DNA of 64,000 bases from Hyphomicrobiales bacterium (GCA_017305715.1 JAFKKG010000037.1:26522-90521), one strand, 5' to 3'. Positions 26,414 through 35,697 are shown, numbered from the stretch's first letter. The notes: generated from the sequence alone by a model not told the origin. A program made the numbers and translations.

Positions 26414-26566
26414 TCAGAAAAAGCCTGGGCTCAGATCCAGACCGTAGGTCATCATCAGTACGGACACGAGCAAGCCGGCCGCGGCAAACAGCACGAGCTG
26501 CTTCAACACCTCGATGTCGTTGATCGTGATGAACACGCGTGACAGCGCGCGCGCGATCGTCGTCAT
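26414..26566 (-). CDS. 50-aa single-span membrane protein
   Basis: ATG at 26566 with GGAGGT seven bases upstream. It reads as a short basic helix (MTTIARALSRVFITINDIEVL), one membrane helix (KQLVLFAAAGLLVSVLMMTY) and an acidic tail ending SPGFF. Strong RBS and good codon use support a real gene. Function unknown; similar tiny membrane proteins occur widely in Bradyrhizobium-like genomes. Confidence 0.7.
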   Translation of the reverse strand: MTTIARALSRVFITINDIEVLKQLVLFAAAGLLVSVLMMTYGLDLSPGFF

Positions 26567-26758
26567 TGGTGACCTCCATGCGTTTAACCCGACTGGCGCA
26601 CGGATAGGTCAATCTGTCGCAGTTGAATGTGAGCTACGTCACCTATCACGCAAACGTAGGTCGGAGCGCTTCCAGCGAAAGCCTGTCCCGCACCTGCGGA
26701 ATTGCGTATTTCCAAAACGCGATGCCGCGTGTGGCGATGCGGCAGGTCACGACCCGCT

Positions 26759-27469
26759 TCACCGGCGCTGCGCCGCGAGCTTGCGGTAGAGTTTCTCCAA
26801 TTGGATCAGGTGCGCTTCCATCGCCATTGTCGCGGCATCCGCATCCTTGGACTTGAAACATTCGATGAGGCGATACCTGATCGGCATCACGAATTTCGGC
26901 GGCACCAATCCCGCAGAACGAACGAACTGGAGGATCATTTCGCTGACGGCGTCGTTAATGAGCGCGATCACCGGGTTCTTGGCCATATTGCCGAGCAGGT
27001 GATAAAACTCGAGATTTAGCCGCTGCCGACCTTCCAGATCGCCGATCGCGATAGCCTCTTCCGCCCTTCGAACGTTTTCCTCCAGATGGCGAATGTCGTC
27101 GGACGTGCACCGAAGACATGCCAACCGAACGATGGTTGGAAGCAAAATGACACGTGCTTCGGTCAAATTCTCCGATGAAATGCTGCCCAGGTGAAACAGA
27201 TCGACGATGACGGAGCGAATCGCCGTGCCGCCATCCTGGCTGATAAATGCTCCGCCGGAAGGGCCCTTCCTGACGTCGACGAGCCCGACTTGCTTGAGTG
27301 ACGTAATTGCCTTGCGGATGGTATTTCGACTTATCCCCAGCGCATCCGCGAAGTCGCGTTCGGTCGGAAGCCGATCGCCCTTGGCAAGCGTGCCGCTGGC
27401 AATCATTTGCCGCACCTGAGCGACGATTTGCTGCGAAGGATTGTCGCCGGTAACCTTCTTGAATCGCAA
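26759..27469 (-). CDS. GntR-family (FadR/FCD-type) transcriptional regulator
   Basis: 236 aa. The N-terminal winged helix reads QQIVAQVRQMIASGTLAKGDRLPTERDFADALGISRNTIRKAI (about residues 13-55), the GntR signature. The all-helical C-terminal FCD-type ligand domain runs from about 85 (SSENLTEARVILLPTIVRLAC, then RAEEAIAIGDLEGRQRLNLEFYHLLGN). FCD proteins bind small carboxylates or acyl-CoA-related ligands. It is divergent from the first CoA-transferase gene, and a perfect ATGGGT-N-ACCCAT palindrome lies between them. It very probably represses the whole module and is released by a pathway intermediate. Confidence 0.92.
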   Translation of the reverse strand: MRFKKVTGDNPSQQIVAQVRQMIASGTLAKGDRLPTERDFADALGISRNTIRKAITSLKQVGLVDVRKGPSGGAFISQDGGTAIRSVIVDLFHLGSISSENLTEARVILLPTIVRLACLRCTSDDIRHLEENVRRAEEAIAIGDLEGRQRLNLEFYHLLGNMAKNPVIALINDAVSEMILQFVRSAGLVPPKFVMPIRYRLIECFKSKDADAATMAMEAHLIQLEKLYRKLAAQRR

Positions 27470-27641
27470 AACTAATCCTTCCGTCGCTTACGAATTCATC
27501 ATCAGTGTTTACGGCAGTTTGCCTTTGCGCTGAAGGGTTCGGTTCGAAATTTCGCAGCGCCGCCGGCCGAGCTTGACCTATCCACCGTCCGATAAAACGG
27601 GGACCGGCACAACGGTATAGACAACAATTGGCATCCATCTT

Positions 27642-27654
27642 ATGGGTGACCCAT
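27642..27654. promoter_or_regulatory. GntR operator 1 (ATGGGTGACCCAT)
   Basis: A perfect inverted repeat, ATGGGT-G-ACCCAT, lies 98 bp before the first CoA-transferase start and 173 bp before the divergent gntR start. It recurs twice before the second CoA-transferase. Dyads with a TGGGT/ACCCA half-site suit a dimeric FadR-type GntR protein. Confidence 0.8.
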
Positions 27655-27739
27655 TAAGGCTGGCGATCACTCGTGCGAGGCTTGACCGGCCGATGTGCGG
27701 GAACGGACGAACATGTCTGAGCGTGGATAGGAGAGATCA

Positions 27740-28996
27740 GTGAGCTCATTAGGGCAGCGCCCACGCTTTGCCGGGCCTTCGGCCCGGCCTGATGCGCCGA
27801 CCGCGATTGATGGAATTCGGGTCGTCGATTTCAGCCATTTCCTGGCCGGCCCGTTTTGCAGCCTGATCCTGGGTGACCTTGGCGCAGAGGTCATCAAGAT
27901 TGAGAAGCGGGATGGGGGTGACGACCTGCGCCGCTTTCAACCATCGGTGGGGCATGGCCAGGGTGCCGCCTTCATCTGGGGCAATCGCAACAAGAAAAGC
28001 ATTGCACTCGACCTGAAGCAGCCGGACGGCATACAGGTCGCGCGTGATCTCGTCGCGCGCTCTGACGTGTTGATCGAGAATTTCTCCACCGGAACAATGG
28101 AGAGGTTGGGGTTGGGATACGACGCCTTATCCGCAATCAATCCGGGCCTGATCTATTGTTCTATTTCGGCCTATGGCAGAACCGGGCCACTCAGGGACCG
28201 GATGGGCTTTGACCCCATCGTGCAGGCCGAAAGCGGATACGTTTCGCTCAATGGCGACGCCGACGGCTTCGGGATGCGGTCCACATCGTCGATCATGGAC
28301 ATCAGCACCGGAATGATGGCTTGCAACGCGGTGCTGGCTGCTCTGTTTTCCCGGCAACGCCTCGGCAAGGGGCAATTCATAGAGTGTGCCCTGTTTGATC
28401 AAGCTGTCACGATGCTCGGCTTTCACGCCATGAACTATCTCGTGAGCGGGGAGCTTGCACGACGTTCCGGCAACGCGAGCCGTGAGACCGTGCCGACCGG
28501 AGCGTTCCTGGCCTCGGATGGCCCCTTCTACGTCTCTTGCGCGAATGACCGGACCTATCAAAGGCTATGTCGGTCCCTCAACAGGGAAGACCTTGCGGGC
28601 AGTGCCGAGTTTCTTACGAGCAAGGATCGCGTCAAAAATCGCGATCGGCTGCTTGCGACACTCGCGGCGATTTTTGAGAAGCGTCCGCGTGCCGAATGGC
28701 TCGAAAAACTGCGGCAGGAGAGTGTGCCCGCAGGCCCAATCAACAACCTTGCAGAAGCGTTTCTGTCGCCAGAGATGCAGCAACGGGAGCTGGTGAGCGA
28801 AATCGATCATCCAACAGCGGGTCCGATCCCCAACATTGCCCTACCGTTCCGCTTGACGGGCACGCCACTGGCGAACCCGGTTGCGGCTCCACTTCTCGGG
28901 CAGCATACATCGGAGATTTTGCGCGATATCCTTGGCTATGATCAGGCTCGAATCGAAAGCTTGCTTCGATCCAGCGCAGCGGAATCCAGGATTTGA
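27740..28996 (+). CDS. Type III CoA-transferase (CaiB/BaiF/Frc family)
   Basis: 418 aa from the GTG at 27740 with GGAGAGAT upstream. Transfers CoA between carboxylates via an aspartyl-CoA intermediate. Family marks: IRVVDFSHFLAGPFC, GAEVIKIEKRDGGDDLRR, the candidate catalytic Asp187 in SIMDISTG, GKGQFIECALFDQ and a C-terminal TAGPIPNIALPFRLTGTP. The N-terminal 20 or so residues are a variable extension. It is the first gene of the GntR-controlled module; the second CoA-transferase has its own promoter region, so the two may form a heteromer as in BbsEF (inference). Confidence 0.9.
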   Translation: MSSLGQRPRFAGPSARPDAPTAIDGIRVVDFSHFLAGPFCSLILGDLGAEVIKIEKRDGGDDLRRFQPSVGHGQGAAFIWGNRNKKSIALDLKQPDGIQVARDLVARSDVLIENFSTGTMERLGLGYDALSAINPGLIYCSISAYGRTGPLRDRMGFDPIVQAESGYVSLNGDADGFGMRSTSSIMDISTGMMACNAVLAALFSRQRLGKGQFIECALFDQAVTMLGFHAMNYLVSGELARRSGNASRETVPTGAFLASDGPFYVSCANDRTYQRLCRSLNREDLAGSAEFLTSKDRVKNRDRLLATLAAIFEKRPRAEWLEKLRQESVPAGPINNLAEAFLSPEMQQRELVSEIDHPTAGPIPNIALPFRLTGTPLANPVAAPLLGQHTSEILRDILGYDQARIESLLRSSAAESRI

Positions 28997-29145
28997 GGCG
29001 AGACTGCCGAGACGCATGCGCCGGCCTGGAAAGCTCTTTTGTGCCGAATAGCCCGCATCCAGGCCCGCATTCTGCTTGGGTCCCGCGGCGCCAACCCGTC
29101 CCTCACCTGATTGCCGGCAACTAAATCAGAACCAGTGACTTGCCA

Positions 29146-29158
29146 ATGGGTCACCCAT
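29146..29158. promoter_or_regulatory. GntR operator 2
   Basis: ATGGGT-C-ACCCAT, a perfect copy of the palindrome at 27642 (reverse complement of its centre). It lies 61 bp before the second CoA-transferase ATG and 31 bp centre-to-centre from operator 3, about three helical turns. Confidence 0.85.
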
Positions 29159-29176
29159 AGTCTACAGCTCTGATCA

Positions 29177-29189
29177 ATGGGTGACCCAA
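29177..29189. promoter_or_regulatory. GntR operator 3
   Basis: ATGGGT-G-ACCCAA, with one mismatch in the last base, at the 5' edge of the leader of the second CoA-transferase. A GTG frame that starts inside this site (29181) is an unlikely translation start for that reason. Confidence 0.8.
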
Positions 29190-29219
29190 AGATTCTGCAT
29201 TCCAGGGATCGAACTTCAA

Positions 29220-30455
29220 ATGACGGAAACATCGACGGTCGACGGCGGAATGCCCGAGCTGCGTCCTTTGTCGGGGATCAAGGTGATCGACCTGACCAGC
29301 ATGCTCGCGGGCCCATACTGTGCGCGATGGCTGGCTGATCTCGGGGCCGAAGTTGTCAAGATCGAATCGATCGCCGGCGATTACATGCGTAATACTTCGC
29401 CGGTTCGCGACGGGCGAAGCGCCTATTTCGCCCATCTCAATACTGGCAAGCAGAGTGTCGCGGTCGATCTGAAGAAAGAGGCCGGAGTTCGCATCGTCCG
29501 TGAGCTTGCCACGACATCGGACATCGTTCTGGAGAATTTTCGTCCAGGCGTCATGGCTCGACTGGGTGTGGGATACGAAACATTGCGGCAACTCAACCCG
29601 AGGCTGGTGTACTGCGCGATCTCCGGTTACGGGCAGGACGGGCCCGGGTCGGCGAGGCCGGCTTACGCCGCGATGGTCCATGCCTCCAGCGGCTTTGATC
29701 TGGCAACAATGGATGCCCAGGGAGATGCAGTCCGACCGCAGACATGCGGCGTGCAGATTGCCGACGTGCTGGCTGCCGTTTTCGCCTGCACGGCAATTCA
29801 GACAGCCTTGCTGCATCGCAATCGAACCGGCGTCGGACAATGCATCGATCTATCGCTGTTCGATGGGATGCTTAACTTGCTCCCCGCACAGTTCCAGCAA
29901 ACGCAATTTCCCGGCGCCGAGCAAAAACGGCCCTTTTACCCACCGCTGCCCGCACGAGACGGGTTCGTGACCATCATGCCGCTGACGCAGCAAAATTTCT
30001 CGTCGATGTGCAATGCCATGGGGCATGCGGAATGGGTAACAGATGAGCGGTTCAGCACGCCTGGCATGCGCTTCCGAAACTGGCGGCCCTTGATTGAGGA
30101 AATGTCATTCTGGACGTCAAAGCGCAGCGCCGGTGAATGCGAAGATATTTTGGTGCGCGGCGGTGTGCCCGTGGCGCGTTACCGCACCCTGGCCGAGGCC
30201 ATCGTCGACCCTCAGACGGCGCATCGGAAGGTCGTGCATGAAACTTCCGACGGTTCGGGCATGCTGGGCGTGATCGGGCTGCCGTTTCGTTTGTCGGGCT
30301 GCGAGACCTCTCCGGGGAAGCACGTCCCTGACCTCGGTGAACATACCGCCCAGGTCCTCCGTGAGCGTCTTGGATATCGCGATGCGGAGATCGCATCGCT
30401 CCTAACCCTGAATGTCATCGCTTGCGCGGCATCAGCTGATGTTACGTCACCTTGA
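29220..30455 (+). CDS. Type III CoA-transferase, second subunit or paralogue
   Basis: 411 aa from the ATG at 29220; the GTG at 29181 lies in an operator. Same family as the gene at 27740 but divergent: IKVIDLTSMLAGPYC, GAEVVKIESIAGDYMR, candidate Asp182 in QIADVLAAVFAC, and GVGQCIDLSLFDG. It ends LGEHTAQVLRERLGY, a family C-terminus. Two type III CoA-transferases plus an acyl-CoA dehydrogenase recall the bbsEFG set for benzylsuccinate. The substrate here need not be the same. The next gene starts 41 bp on. Confidence 0.9.
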   Translation: MTETSTVDGGMPELRPLSGIKVIDLTSMLAGPYCARWLADLGAEVVKIESIAGDYMRNTSPVRDGRSAYFAHLNTGKQSVAVDLKKEAGVRIVRELATTSDIVLENFRPGVMARLGVGYETLRQLNPRLVYCAISGYGQDGPGSARPAYAAMVHASSGFDLATMDAQGDAVRPQTCGVQIADVLAAVFACTAIQTALLHRNRTGVGQCIDLSLFDGMLNLLPAQFQQTQFPGAEQKRPFYPPLPARDGFVTIMPLTQQNFSSMCNAMGHAEWVTDERFSTPGMRFRNWRPLIEEMSFWTSKRSAGECEDILVRGGVPVARYRTLAEAIVDPQTAHRKVVHETSDGSGMLGVIGLPFRLSGCETSPGKHVPDLGEHTAQVLRERLGYRDAEIASLLTLNVIACAASADVTSP

Positions 30456-30496
30456 GTGGCGACGGTTAAGTCACTAGTACAGGAGAGATACCTTCA

Positions 30497-31633
30497 ATGG
30501 ACTTCAATCTGCCAGCGGAAGCGGAAGAGTTGCGACGATCGGCGCGTGCCGTCGTCGACACCTTGTTGAAGCATGAGCCCGAATTCCACGCGACAAATCG
30601 CGTGCCGGATATCGTGGACGAGACGCTCTGTCGGCTGGGGTATTACGGCCTCGCGATCCCTGAGGAATACGGCGGGTTGGACTGCGACCTTCTGACTTCC
30701 GCTGCCATTCAACTCGAATTGGCGCGCATGCCACCGCAGTTTTGGCCGCTGATCCGCTCGGCGGTAGGGCCGACGCCCCATGCCATCATTCGCCACGGAA
30801 CCAAGGCGCAGAAAAATGAGTGGCTGCCGCAAATTGCGACCGGCGCGAAGCGCGTCTGCTTTGCGCTCACCGAGCCCGGTGGCGGTTCTGACGTCGTCGC
30901 CATGAAAACGACGGCCGTCCGAAAAGGGGACCGCTACATACTTAATGGCACCAAGACCTTCATCTCGAACGCCAACAAGGCGGACGTCATCGCGGTGTTC
31001 GCCTATACGGATCGGAGCAAGGGACGCGATGGCATATCGGCATTGCTGGTTACGCCCGGAACAAAAGGCTTTCACATCAGCAAGCCCATGAAGACGATGG
31101 GCTGGATGGTCGATGGTCTGTTCGAATTGTCGTTTCAGGACTGCGAAGTTCCGGTCGAGAACCTCCTGGGAGAAGAAGGCAAAGGATTTTACTACGCGCT
31201 TGAAGGCTTGAGTGAGGCGCGCCTCAACGTGGGCTGCCAGGCGATCGGGGGCGGCGACATCGCCTATGAGGCAACGCTGAACTACGCAAAGGAGCGCAAG
31301 ACGTTCGGAGCGTCCTTGGCCAGCCATCAGGCCGTACAGCACATGCTCGCAGATATGATGATCGACCAGCACGCCGCACGACAAGTCCTGTTCGAGGCGT
31401 TCTGGCGCGCCGAGCGCGGTGAGGACGTTCGGTTGAAATCTGCCATTGTCAAAGTCTTCTGCACGGAAGCCGCTAACCGGACGGCCGATCGCGCGCTGCA
31501 AATACATGGGGGAGCCGGTTACATCAGCGGCATGATTGTTGAACGGGTCTATCGTGATCTGCGGGTGCTGCGCATCTATGAGGGCGCCTCCGAAATCCAG
31601 CGCAACATGATAGCGAAGCAACTGCTCAGATAA
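30497..31633 (+). CDS. Acyl-CoA dehydrogenase
   Basis: 378 aa. FAD-dependent alpha,beta-dehydrogenation of an acyl-CoA, electrons going to ETF. Motifs: CFALTEPGGGSDV, TKTFISNANKAD, GVGCQAIGGGDIAYE (about 245-260), the GRKTFG-like ERKTFGASLASHQAVQHMLADM, and the C-terminal IYEGASEIQRN, where E362 is in the position of the usual catalytic glutamate. SD-like AGGAGAG precedes the ATG at 30497. It likely oxidises the CoA ester made by the two CoA-transferases. Confidence 0.92.
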   Translation: MDFNLPAEAEELRRSARAVVDTLLKHEPEFHATNRVPDIVDETLCRLGYYGLAIPEEYGGLDCDLLTSAAIQLELARMPPQFWPLIRSAVGPTPHAIIRHGTKAQKNEWLPQIATGAKRVCFALTEPGGGSDVVAMKTTAVRKGDRYILNGTKTFISNANKADVIAVFAYTDRSKGRDGISALLVTPGTKGFHISKPMKTMGWMVDGLFELSFQDCEVPVENLLGEEGKGFYYALEGLSEARLNVGCQAIGGGDIAYEATLNYAKERKTFGASLASHQAVQHMLADMMIDQHAARQVLFEAFWRAERGEDVRLKSAIVKVFCTEAANRTADRALQIHGGAGYISGMIVERVYRDLRVLRIYEGASEIQRNMIAKQLLR

Positions 31634-31669
31634 TCGACGCCGTCGAAAAAAATAATGAGGAAACGTCCA

Positions 31670-32650
31670 ATGTCTCTTGGTTCGGGCTTGTTGAAGGCTG
31701 TCTTGTCGATAGCGATACTCATGAGCGGCGGCGGGATCGCTCATGCCCAGGATTATCCTTCTCGCATCATCACGCTGGTCGTTCCCTATCCGCCGGGCGG
31801 CCCGACGGACACCATCGCCCGCTTGCTGGCCGAGAGGGCGGGCAGGGAACTGAAACAGAAGATCATTGTCGAGAACAAGCCGGGCGCTGGCGGCAACATT
31901 GGCACCAATTCTGTCGCGCGTAGCGCGCCCGATGGATACACGCTCTGTTTGAGCACCAATGGTCCGCTCGCCGGAAATCTGAGCTTGGTCGCGAACATGC
32001 CATACGATCCGCTAAAGGACCTCGCTCCCGTTACGCTGGTCACACAGGTTCCTTCCGTATTAGCGGTCAACCCGTCCGTGAATGCCCTCGATGTGCCCCA
32101 ACTTGTCGACCTGCTGAAGTCGCATCCGTCGCAGTACAATTTCGCTTCCGCGGGTCTGGGAACGAGCTCGCATTTTGCAGGAGAGCTCTTCAAGAGTACC
32201 GCGATGGTTCAAATGGTGCATATCCCGTTCAACGGTGATGGACCATCGCTCCAGGCTGTAGTGGCGGGCCATGTGCAGATTTTCTTCGGCAGCGTGGCTA
32301 CTGCGCTTCCGAATATCGAGGCGGGAAAGCTGCGCGTACTGGCGGTGACGTCGGCCGCGCGTGTGCCGGTATTACCGAACGTGCCAACGCTCTCCGAAGC
32401 CGGCCTGACGGGATTTGATCTGGGTGGTTGGTATGCCATCGTCGCCCCGGCTGGCGTCAATCCAGCCGTGATCGAGAAGCTGAACAAGGCCTTCGTCGTG
32501 GCGGTGCACGACACCGAAGTGAGTGACCGGATCAAGTTGATGGGAGGAATTCCTGTGGCCGGCCCGCCCGGAGAAGTCACGGATCTGATTCATCGAGATA
32601 TTGCCCGGTGGGCCAACATTGCGCGAGGTGCCGGCATCAAGCGAGAATGA
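31670..32650 (+). CDS. Bug-family (TctC-type) periplasmic solute receptor
   Basis: 326 aa from the ATG at 31670, which has GAGGAAA upstream; the ATG at 31655 would add five residues. Signal peptide GLLKAVLSIAILMSGGGIAHA. Mature start DYPSRIITLVVPYPPGGPTDTIARLLAE is the Bug signature, followed by IIVENKPGAGGNIGT and GYTLCLSTNGPLAGN. Such receptors bind carboxylates in the periplasm and usually work with TctAB transporters. No tctAB is in the window, so it is an orphan and may use a distant transporter. Being last in this operon, it points to an imported organic acid as the substrate. Confidence 0.92.
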   Translation: MSLGSGLLKAVLSIAILMSGGGIAHAQDYPSRIITLVVPYPPGGPTDTIARLLAERAGRELKQKIIVENKPGAGGNIGTNSVARSAPDGYTLCLSTNGPLAGNLSLVANMPYDPLKDLAPVTLVTQVPSVLAVNPSVNALDVPQLVDLLKSHPSQYNFASAGLGTSSHFAGELFKSTAMVQMVHIPFNGDGPSLQAVVAGHVQIFFGSVATALPNIEAGKLRVLAVTSAARVPVLPNVPTLSEAGLTGFDLGGWYAIVAPAGVNPAVIEKLNKAFVVAVHDTEVSDRIKLMGGIPVAGPPGEVTDLIHRDIARWANIARGAGIKRE

Positions 32651-32786
32651 CGCGACCGGTATACCTCGTTGGCGGAGTGGACGGTGTGGTTCAACCGCCG
32701 AGCATGGTCCAGTTCTCGGTCTCGTCCGCCCTTGTGAAGGTTTTCGGGATGGAGGTTGCGAGGCGAGAGGTCGGATCACGCCGCTG

Positions 32787-33602
32787 TCAATGGCCTTTGC
32801 CGGCGTAAAGCTGATAGAGCGTGATGACGACTTCGAACGCGATCAGGGCGACGATGATGAGCTCGAGGCGCAAGGTCCGGCGTGTGTCGATGATGTCGGC
32901 GAGCGTATCGGCGGTTTCCGCGACCACGGCGAGCTTCCGGTTGAGCGCGTCGAGGCGCTCCTTGAGTTCGTATTCGTCTTCGAGCCGGGCGTAGAGCCGC
33001 TCGAGGTCGGGACGTTCCCACAATGCATCGGGTTTTTCGCCGATCGCCACGCGTCCGGATACCCGGTGCTGGACCAACAGCGCATTGCCGATCAGTTGCA
33101 TCAGCCCTTTCCGGTCCCGCCGGGTTCGTCCGTGATCGGCGAGCTCTTTCGCAAAGGGTTCGATGATCTCGAATACCTTGGCCACCTCGCGTTCGTCGTG
33201 GGCCAGCACGACGCTCTTGGCCAGCACGTCGGCGATCACGAGCAGCCGTTCCGCCGACATGTCCCGCAACTGAACCGGGCCGCCCGAGGATACCTGATCC
33301 TCGGTCTCGCCGGCGCAGGCGAGAGTAACGGCTTCTTCCTCGCGGCGCGCCAGTTTGCCGTCGATGCGGGGCTTCAGCGCTTCCAGGAAAGCGGTTTCTT
33401 CCTCTGCTGTCAGGCCGATCAGGACCGCGACCCCGTAGCGAAACAGGACGGCGACGCCGGCCTTGCCGGCCCGAATCGCGACCGGCATCGCCGAGAGCGC
33501 TTCGGCTTCGAAGCCGACCGTGTTGATCCGGTCGCCGACATGCAGCGCATGTGCTGTTACCCGAGTTCCGATTTCAGCGGCAATGAACTCGGGTTTTGTC
33601 AT
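32787..33602 (-). CDS. RMD1/YagE-type (DUF155) protein
   Basis: 271 aa from the ATG at 33602. The DUF155 core includes GVAVLFRYGVAVLIGLT, ERLLVIADVLAKSVVLAHDE and the later LMQLIGNALLVQHRVSG and PDALWERPDLERLYARLEDEYELKERLDALNRKL (regions about 165-225). A C-terminal membrane helix (LELIIVALIAFEVVITLYQLY) tethers it to the inner membrane, as in eukaryotic RMD1/RMND1 relatives. The biochemical role is unknown in bacteria. It is convergent with the Bug receptor gene. Confidence 0.82.
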   Translation of the reverse strand: MTKPEFIAAEIGTRVTAHALHVGDRINTVGFEAEALSAMPVAIRAGKAGVAVLFRYGVAVLIGLTAEEETAFLEALKPRIDGKLARREEEAVTLACAGETEDQVSSGGPVQLRDMSAERLLVIADVLAKSVVLAHDEREVAKVFEIIEPFAKELADHGRTRRDRKGLMQLIGNALLVQHRVSGRVAIGEKPDALWERPDLERLYARLEDEYELKERLDALNRKLAVVAETADTLADIIDTRRTLRLELIIVALIAFEVVITLYQLYAGKGH

Positions 33603-33744
33603 CGTGCAGCTCCTCGGAAGCATATTCGCCGGGACTGAAGACTGTGCGCATTTGATGACAGGCGTGCTGTGGGTTTCTACGGCGATTTGCTCGCGGTCAA
33701 TATAGCATCAGTTGGGCCCTGATGCCTTTACCAGAGGCTGCGCG

Positions 33745-35697
33745 CTAATGTGCCGGGTCTCGCTCGCCGGGCGCGAGTTCAGGATCGTGCTGGATCGAAC
33801 CGGCCTCGACATATCGCAGCTCCAGCGACGAATAGGCGATGCTGCGGTTGCGGCCGAGGCGCTTGGCTTCGTAGAGCCCGATGTCGGCCTCGCCGACCAG
33901 GGCTGTTTCTCCAAGCGTCGCGCGCGTCCGGGTCGCAATGCCGACGCTGATGGTGAGGTAGCCGCGGGTGGCGGCGCTGTTGGGCAGGCCGAGCGCGCGC
34001 ACGGTCAGCCTGATCTTTTCGGCGACTTTCAGCGCCTCGTCTTCGGACATGTTCGGCAGGACGACGGCGAATTCCTCGCCGCCATAGCGCGCGGACAGCC
34101 CTGACGTGTTCGATGTCGCATCGCCGATGACCCTGGCGACGGCCTGCAGACAGCGGTCGCCGGCCTGGTGTCCGTAGGTGTCGTTGTAGCCCTTGAAGTT
34201 GTCGATATCGCACAGCAGCACCGAAATCTCTTCGCAGGCCGCGTATTCCCGCGACAGAAAGCCGTCGAAGGTGCGGCGGTTGGTCAATCCCGTCAAACCA
34301 TCGGTGGCGGCAAGCTGGGCGAGGCGGCGGTTGAGCAGGGTCAGCTCCTCTTCCATCCGCCGGCGCTCCGTGACGTCGCGCAGCACGCCGACGAATTCGG
34401 CCTCGGCGGGATCGTCGCGGCGCGAGGCCTGCTTGAAATGACTCTCGACCCAAACGATGGATCCATCGGCACAAAACGTCCGGAACTCGGCGGTGCTGAC
34501 GGTGCCCGATCCGTTGAGGCGGGCGCTGGCGGCCATCACGCGTTCCTTGTCCTCGGCGTGAACCAGGTCGAAGCAGGATTTGCCCACAAGGTCGTGGGCA
34601 CGAACGCCCAGCATCTGCTCGACCGAATGGGACACATAGCGAAGCGTGCCGCGGCCATCGAGCAGGATCACGACGTCGGCGATATTGTCGGCCAGCAGGC
34701 GATAATGCGATTCGCTCCGTCGAAGCGCGCGCTCTGTCCTGATGCGAAAATTGAACTGCGACGAGAGCAGGGCCGCGAGCAGGATGATCATGCACAACAG
34801 CACTCCGGCCACGAGCGCATCGGTGCGCAGTGCTTGCGACCAGGCTGCCAGCAGCCAGTCCTCGGACATCGCCACCGTGACGATCAGCGGATATTGCGGC
34901 GTTTGCTCGTAGCCGAAATATTTTACGACGCCGTCGAACGGCGAGGTGATCTTGTAGTATCCGACCGAGCTCAGCTTGAGCTGGGTCGTAAACAGGTCGG
35001 ATTTGGAGAGATCGGTGCTCCGGTTTGTGAACGGCCAGCGCATGAGGACGGCGCCGTCATCGCGCAACAGGCTGATGCCGCCGTCGGGGCCGAGCTGGAA
35101 CGTGCGGTAGAAGCCGCTGAAATAATCGCTGTCGATCGCCGCCGTCAGCACGCCGCCGAAACTGCCGTCCGGTTTGCTGATGCGCTTCGAAAGCAGGATC
35201 GTCGGCCGCCCGGTGAGGCGTGATTGAAATGACTCGCTGATGCGAAGCGCCTTGTCGGGGTTGTCGCGATGGAACGCAAAATAGGGCCGGTCGCCATTAT
35301 TGTAGCCTGGTGTTTCGGGCAGCGACGAGTAGCGCCATTTTCCGCTGGTATCGAGGGCGCCAATTTCGCGTATCTGGGGCAGCGCGGCCACCGTCTCGGC
35401 CATGTATTTGTTAAAGCGCTCCGGCAACGGATCCTGGTACCTCAAAAGGTCGACCATGCCCGTCATCGCGATGTCGGCGGCCTGAATGCTGTGTGCGGCG
35501 TGCTCGCTCAGCGAATGGGCGAGATTTTGGATGTCGGCCGCGCCGCGCGCCAGCGCCGCGGACTTGGCCTCCAGCGCCTTCCAGATGACGACGCCCAGGA
35601 TGCAGGCGGTCATGATCAGCGCAAAGAAGATCACCACCATCCCGGGGGTGATCCGCCGGAGCCAGCCGCTTTGGTTCGGGATGGATTGATAGGGCAT
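33745..35697 (-). CDS. Membrane diguanylate cyclase with CACHE and PAS domains
   Basis: 650 aa. N-terminal helix, periplasmic CACHE-type sensor (FAFHRDNPDKALRISESFQSRLTGRPTILLSKR region), second membrane helix (ALVAGVLLCMIILLAALLS), PAS/PAC (about 340-460), then GGDEF. The GGEEF variant in ARYGGEEFAVVLPNM is catalytically competent; no RxxD inhibitory site is seen. No EAL domain. It would make cyclic-di-GMP in response to an external small molecule. The hybrid kinase gene lies just downstream in the same direction of reading but 190 bp away with its own gene start. Confidence 0.9.
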   Translation of the reverse strand: MPYQSIPNQSGWLRRITPGMVVIFFALIMTACILGVVIWKALEAKSAALARGAADIQNLAHSLSEHAAHSIQAADIAMTGMVDLLRYQDPLPERFNKYMAETVAALPQIREIGALDTSGKWRYSSLPETPGYNNGDRPYFAFHRDNPDKALRISESFQSRLTGRPTILLSKRISKPDGSFGGVLTAAIDSDYFSGFYRTFQLGPDGGISLLRDDGAVLMRWPFTNRSTDLSKSDLFTTQLKLSSVGYYKITSPFDGVVKYFGYEQTPQYPLIVTVAMSEDWLLAAWSQALRTDALVAGVLLCMIILLAALLSSQFNFRIRTERALRRSESHYRLLADNIADVVILLDGRGTLRYVSHSVEQMLGVRAHDLVGKSCFDLVHAEDKERVMAASARLNGSGTVSTAEFRTFCADGSIVWVESHFKQASRRDDPAEAEFVGVLRDVTERRRMEEELTLLNRRLAQLAATDGLTGLTNRRTFDGFLSREYAACEEISVLLCDIDNFKGYNDTYGHQAGDRCLQAVARVIGDATSNTSGLSARYGGEEFAVVLPNMSEDEALKVAEKIRLTVRALGLPNSAATRGYLTISVGIATRTRATLGETALVGEADIGLYEAKRLGRNRSIAYSSLELRYVEAGSIQHDPELAPGERDPAH

